DNA of 9,817 bases from Rubrivivax sp. (GTDB taxonomy: Bacteria > Pseudomonadota > Gammaproteobacteria > Burkholderiales > Burkholderiaceae_C), in NCBI GenBank assembly GCA_020851615.1, contig JADZCL010000006.1, positions 1 to 9,817 of the forward strand, in the 5' to 3' direction. The notes beneath the pieces were generated by a model, which was not told the DNA's origin, did not search any database, and saw only the letters and a list, made by a program, of their open reading frames with translations. This document shows, in pieces, positions 6,238-9,817 of this stretch. Position 1 is the stretch's first letter. Each line of letters opens with the position of its first letter. The position numbers were made by a program, and so were the translations under genes.

Positions 6238-7403
6238 ACGCCGCGCCACGAGCCAGGGATGCGGGTGAAACCATGCAGGTCCAGCTGCGCCGCTTCAATT
6301 TACAGCGTCTCATGGCCCTGGTTTACAAGGAAAGCCTGCAGGCGCTGCGCGACCCTTCGACGCTGCTGATCGCGTTCGTGCTGCCAGTAGTGTTGCTGTT
6401 GCTGTTCGCCTATGCCGTGTCGCTGGATGCCAGGAACGTGCGCATCGGCGTGGTGCTGGAATCGCCCGGTGCCGCCGCGCAAGAGCTGGCGGCCGCCTTT
6501 TCTGGAACCCGCTTTCTGGATGCGCACTTTGCCCACGACCGGCGCGAAGTAGCGGCCAAGCTGGTGTCGGGCGCGTTGCGCGGCTATGTGGTGATTCCGC
6601 AGGACTTCGAGCAGCGTCTGGCCTTGCGGGGCAGCGAGCCGCTGGTGCAGATCATCACCGACGGCTCCTATCCCAACACCGCCAACTACGTCGAGAACTA
6701 CGCCAAGGGCGTGGTGCAGACCTGGCGTGCCGGGCTTGACGTTGCGGCGCCCGCGCAGGCCGTGGTATTGGAGCCGCGCTACTGGTTCAACCCCGAACTG
6801 GAGAGCCGCCGGGCGCTGATTCCCGGCGCCATCGCCATCGTCATGACCATCATCGGCACCATGCTGACCGCACTGGTGGTAGCGCGCGAATGGGAGCGCG
6901 GCACCATGGAGGCGGTGCTGTCCACGCCTGCTTCGGTGGCGGAAATCCTGATCGGCAAGCTCCTGCCGTATTTCGTGCTCGGCATGTTGTCCACGCTGGG
7001 GGCGGCGGCGCTCGCCGTGTTCGTGTTCGGTGTGCCCTTGCGCGGCTCGCTCGCGGCTCTGTTGCTGCTGTCGGCGGTGTTCATGGTGCCGGCACTGGGC
7101 CAGGGCCTGCTCATCTCCTCACTGGCGCGCAATCAGTTCCTGGCGGCGCAGAGCGCGCTGTTCTCCGGCTTCCTGCCGGCCTTCATGCTTTCGGGATTCC
7201 TGTACGAGATCGACGCCATGCCGGCGCTGATCCGCGCAATCACCTGGGTGGTTCCGGCCCGGTTCTTCGTCGACTCGCTGAAGACGGTGTTCCTGGCCGG
7301 GGACATCTGGGCGGTATTCCTGCCCAACCTGGCGGCCATGGCGGCGATCGGGGCACTGTTCTTCATGCTGGCCAAGCGCGCCACGCGCAAGAACCTGGAG
7401 TAG
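6234..7403 (+). CDS. ybhS: YbhS-type ABC-2 permease subunit
   Basis: A 389-residue ABC-2 permease. One helix lies near the N-terminus (about 43-63, LLIAFVLPVVLLLLFAYAV), then a large periplasmic domain (about 65-192) with GYVVIPQDFEQRL, VQIITDGSYPNTANYVENYA and RYWFNPELESR. A C-terminal group of about five helices follows (from 195, 242, 272, 302 and 358). The cytoplasmic coupling segment VAREWERGTMEAVLSTP (216-232) is the classic ABC-2 signature. These blocks agree with E. coli YbhS as I recall it. The ATG overlaps the ATPase stop by 4 bp (ATGA), with GGAG at 6222-6225 eight bases upstream. An internal Met14 is an alternative start, since the first 13 residues are poorly conserved-looking. 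It should pair with the next permease and the ATPase to form the inner-membrane complex. Confidence 0.94.
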   Translation: MNAAPRARDAGETMQVQLRRFNLQRLMALVYKESLQALRDPSTLLIAFVLPVVLLLLFAYAVSLDARNVRIGVVLESPGAAAQELAAAFSGTRFLDAHFAHDRREVAAKLVSGALRGYVVIPQDFEQRLALRGSEPLVQIITDGSYPNTANYVENYAKGVVQTWRAGLDVAAPAQAVVLEPRYWFNPELESRRALIPGAIAIVMTIIGTMLTALVVAREWERGTMEAVLSTPASVAEILIGKLLPYFVLGMLSTLGAAALAVFVFGVPLRGSLAALLLLSAVFMVPALGQGLLISSLARNQFLAAQSALFSGFLPAFMLSGFLYEIDAMPALIRAITWVVPARFFVDSLKTVFLAGDIWAVFLPNLAAMAAIGALFFMLAKRATRKNLE

Positions 7404-7408
7404 CGCCC

Positions 7409-8527
7409 ATGCCCGGCTCTGTCTTCAGTCTTGTCCGCCTGCGGGCGCAGTTCATCAAGGAGGTGCTCAGCGTCCTGCGCGACCCGCGCAGCCGCATGGT
7501 GGTGTTCGTGCCGCCCGTCCTGCAACTGCTGATCTTTGCCTTTGCCGCGACACTGGAAGTGCGCAATGTCGATATCGCCGTATACAACCAGGACGCGGGG
7601 CGTTGGTCGCACGAACTGGTGCAGCGTCTGGACAGCGCCGGCTTCATCACCCGCGTGCGGCACGTGGACAGCCCGCGGCAACTGCATGATCTGATCGACC
7701 GGGGCGAAGTGATCGCGGCGCTTGCCATTCCCGTGGATTTCTCGCGCACGATCGCCGCCGGCGACAGCGGCCGCGCCCAGGTACTCGTCGATGGCCGACG
7801 CAGCAATTCGGGCCAGATCACCGTGGCCTATCTATCCACCATTGCTGCCGACGTCGGTGCCGAGGTCGTGCCCGACGCGCAGGCGCCGAATCCGGTAGTT
7901 GTCCGCCATTGGTTCAACCCGAATCTGGTCCACCGCTGGTTCATCGTACCGGGGCTGACCGGCATCCTGGCCCTGTTCAGCGCCCTGCTCATCACTTCGC
8001 TGTCGATTGCGCGCGAACGCGAGCTGGGCACGTTCGACCAGTTGCTGGTGTCACCCACCTCGACGCCGGAAATCATCATCTCCAAGTCGCTGCCGGCACT
8101 GGCGATCGGCACCCTGCTCGGGCTGTTCATGATCAGCTCGGGCATTTTCCTGTTCAGCATCCCCTTCACCGGCTCGTTCAGCCTGCTGCTGGCGAGCCTG
8201 GTGCTTTTCATCCTGTCGGTGGTCGGCATCGGCCTGATGATTTCCGCCGTCAGCATGACGCAGCAGCAGGCCATCCTGGGGGCATTCGCTGTGGGTGTGC
8301 CAGCGGTGCTGATGTCTGGCTTTGCCACCCCGGTGGAGAACATGCCGGTGGTTCTGCAATGGTTGGCCCAGGCCATTCCGCTGACCCACTTCCTCAGCAT
8401 CGTTGAAGGCAGCTTTCTCAAGGCCATGCCGCCCGGCGACATTTTCGCCAGCCTGTGGCCGCTGGTGGTCATCGCGGTCGCCACGCTGACGATGGCCACT
8501 GTATTCGTCCGAGGACGCCTGCAATGA
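7409..8527 (+). CDS. ybhR: YbhR-type ABC-2 permease subunit
   Basis: A 372-residue partner permease with the same architecture as its neighbour: cytoplasmic start with KEVLSVLRDPRSR, one N-terminal helix (about 30-48, MVVFVPPVLQLLIFAFAAT), then a periplasmic domain with ATLEVRNVDIAVYNQD, VDGRRSNSGQITVAYL and RHWFNPNLVHRWFIVP. The C-terminal helix bundle runs from about 178 to the end, with coupling segment IARERELGTFDQLLVSPTST (200-219) and LMSGFATPVENMP (301-313). The pattern fits YbhR of E. coli from memory. The ATG lies 5 bp after the previous stop, and its Shine-Dalgarno GGAG (7397-7400) is inside the end of the upstream gene, eight bases away. The frame is open for 173 codons further upstream, but that stretch lies inside the preceding permease gene in another frame and is not coding. 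The stop overlaps the outer-membrane channel gene (ATGA). Confidence 0.95.
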   Translation: MPGSVFSLVRLRAQFIKEVLSVLRDPRSRMVVFVPPVLQLLIFAFAATLEVRNVDIAVYNQDAGRWSHELVQRLDSAGFITRVRHVDSPRQLHDLIDRGEVIAALAIPVDFSRTIAAGDSGRAQVLVDGRRSNSGQITVAYLSTIAADVGAEVVPDAQAPNPVVVRHWFNPNLVHRWFIVPGLTGILALFSALLITSLSIARERELGTFDQLLVSPTSTPEIIISKSLPALAIGTLLGLFMISSGIFLFSIPFTGSFSLLLASLVLFILSVVGIGLMISAVSMTQQQAILGAFAVGVPAVLMSGFATPVENMPVVLQWLAQAIPLTHFLSIVEGSFLKAMPPGDIFASLWPLVVIAVATLTMATVFVRGRLQ

Positions 8528-9817
8528 AACCCAAGATTCGTCCCCCCCTCGTTCACGCAGCCGCCACCGGCCTGGCGCCCGGGAGCGTGCGTCCGCTCGC
8601 GTTGGCGCTGCCCTGCGCGCTGCTGACGGCCTGCGCAGCTGTCGGCCCCGACTACCGCGAGCCGCCACCGGTCGACATCGGCAGCGGCTGGACCTTGTCG
8701 CTGGCGAGTGAGCGCGAATCGGCGGATCTGACCCAATGGTGGGCCACATTGGACGCCCCGGTTCTTGATCGCCTGATGGCGACGGCGCTGGCACAGAACC
8801 TGGATTTGCGCCAGGCCGCGGCGCGCGTCGATGAGGCACGCGCCTTGCGCGATCGTGTCGCGGGCGAGGCATTGCACTCTGTCCGTGCCGGTGCAAGCGT
8901 CAACCGGCGTCGTCAAAGCGAAAACGGCCCCTTGCCCATTGGCTCCATCCCTGGCCTTGACGCCACGCAGACCATCTATGACGCGGGCTTCGACGCGGCT
9001 TGGGAGGTTGATCTGTTCGGCGCCAAGCGGCGCGCCCTGGAAGGCGCAAGCGCCCGACTGCAGGCCACCGAAGTCGAAGCACAGGGTGTGCGCATGCGGG
9101 TGGCGGCCGAGGTCGCGCGCACCTGGTTCACCGCGGTGGGGGCCGGATACGAGCTGCATGCGCAACAGGCCACCTTGTCGACGCTGCAGCAGACCCTGGA
9201 GCTGGTGCGCCTGCGGCATGCCCTAGGCGACGCATCGGCGGCCGATGTGGAAGCGGCATACACACAGTGGGCCGCTGTCAACGCGGTGCTGCCGGATATC
9301 CAGGCACGCCAGCGTGCAGCAGTGCTTGGCCTGGGCGTTCTTCTGGGCGCCCCGCCGGAGCGGGAACTGGCCTTGCTCGACGAACCATTGACGTCGTGGA
9401 CGCTGCGGGCCCTGCCGGTGGGCGAGCGCGCCGACGTGCTGCGCCGGCGTCCCGACGTGTTGGCTGCGGAGCGGCGGCTGGCAGCGAGTTCGGCCGACAT
9501 CGGCGTGGCCACGGCCGAGTTGTTCCCAAAGCTCTCCATCGGTGTGGGGGGCGGCTTCCAAGCGCTCAGCACGGGCGACTGGTTCGATGCATCCAGTTCG
9601 CGCCTTTCGATCCTGCCGCTGATCTCCTGGCGTCTGTTCGACGGTGGCCGCGTGCGCGCCGAGATCCGGGCACGCGAGGCAGCCCAGCAGCAGGCTGCGC
9701 TCGCGTACGAGCAAGCGGTGCTGACGGCTCTCGGTGACGCCGAGCGTGCGCTTGGCGACTATCACGGGGGATTGGACACGCTTCAGCGTCGCGCAATGGC
9801 CGTGGACGCGGCACGAA
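8524..9817 (+). CDS. NodT/OprM-type outer-membrane efflux lipoprotein, 3' truncated by the window
   Basis: The frame runs from ATG 8524 to the window end without a stop, giving 431 visible residues of a family usually about 460-500 long. The start overlaps the permease stop (ATGA) and has GAGGA at 8511-8515, eight bases upstream. A long, 36-residue lipoprotein signal ends in LTAC, with Cys37 the likely lipidated residue, followed by AAVGPDY, the usual start of mature NodT/OprM channels. Family blocks are WWATLDAPVLDRLMATAL (72-89), LDLRQAAARVDEARA, the DAAWEVDLFGAKRRA block (157-171), RRRPDVLAAERRLAASSADI (307-326), AELFPKLSIGVGGGF (331-345) and SWRLFDGGRVRAEIRARE (368-385). The protein should trimerise as a beta-barrel with a periplasmic helical tunnel, giving the exporter its exit duct and docking on the adaptor. 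Residues 300-431 belong to the second internal repeat, so only the last helix is missing. Confidence 0.95.
   Translation, partial: MKPKIRPPLVHAAATGLAPGSVRPLALALPCALLTACAAVGPDYREPPPVDIGSGWTLSLASERESADLTQWWATLDAPVLDRLMATALAQNLDLRQAAARVDEARALRDRVAGEALHSVRAGASVNRRRQSENGPLPIGSIPGLDATQTIYDAGFDAAWEVDLFGAKRRALEGASARLQATEVEAQGVRMRVAAEVARTWFTAVGAGYELHAQQATLSTLQQTLELVRLRHALGDASAADVEAAYTQWAAVNAVLPDIQARQRAAVLGLGVLLGAPPERELALLDEPLTSWTLRALPVGERADVLRRRPDVLAAERRLAASSADIGVATAELFPKLSIGVGGGFQALSTGDWFDASSSRLSILPLISWRLFDGGRVRAEIRAREAAQQQAALAYEQAVLTALGDAERALGDYHGGLDTLQRRAMAVDAAR

Noticed and set aside
4375..6249. Long minus-strand open frames antisense to the ATPase gene
   Set aside because: The plus-strand frame has every ABC ATPase motif; the antisense frames are typical of high-GC third codon positions.
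7828..9219. 463-codon minus-strand open frame antisense to the second permease and channel genes
   Set aside because: It spans two clearly coding plus-strand genes and has no coherent domain; it is long because of GC bias.
1..9817. CRISPR arrays, tRNA or rRNA genes, insertion sequences
   Set aside because: No regularly spaced repeats, no cloverleaf-like or rRNA-like segments, and no transposase frame or flanking terminal repeats were seen on either strand.

Overview
This is a GC-rich, gene-dense bacterial chromosome segment with short intergenic gaps and ATGA/TGATG gene junctions. It suggests a proteobacterium. The methionine synthase C-terminus and the tripartite drug-type exporter fit a beta- or gammaproteobacterium (perhaps near Xanthomonadales or Burkholderiales), but the genus cannot be fixed from sequence reading alone.

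Left end (1-615, + strand): the last 204 codons of metH, cobalamin-dependent methionine synthase, covering part of the AdoMet-binding reactivation domain. It converges on a two-gene minus-strand unit. The unit's upstream gene (1772-1020) encodes a 250-residue protein with a glycine/alanine-rich, glycine-zipper-like membrane half. It overlaps by one base (TGATG) a downstream gene (1020-658) for a 120-residue soluble protein. I recognise neither. The layout of a membrane-active glycine-zipper protein coupled to a small partner resembles effector/immunity pairs, and this is the least explained part of the window.

Middle (1773-2315): 543 bp with no convincing gene. It holds a possible minus-strand -10 element, two inverted repeats and an AT-rich promoter zone. 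One repeat, CACAACG-N6-CGTTGTG, lies just upstream of a TetR-family gene and is its likely operator.

Right part (2316-9817, + strand): one compact operon. The order is tetR-type repressor, small four-helix membrane protein of unknown function, HlyD/YbhG-type periplasmic adaptor, YbhF-type double ATPase, YbhS- and YbhR-type ABC-2 permeases, and a NodT/OprM-type outer-membrane lipoprotein that runs off the window end. From the adaptor onward, junctions are 1-5 bp gaps or 4-bp overlaps, so the exporter subunits are probably translated together. The parts make a complete trans-envelope exporter: ATPase and permeases in the inner membrane, adaptor in the periplasm, outer-membrane channel, and a local TetR repressor. 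The substrate cannot be read from sequence. The ATPase is asymmetric: the first domain lacks the H-loop histidine and the second has a non-canonical signature, so both defects fall in the same composite ATP site.
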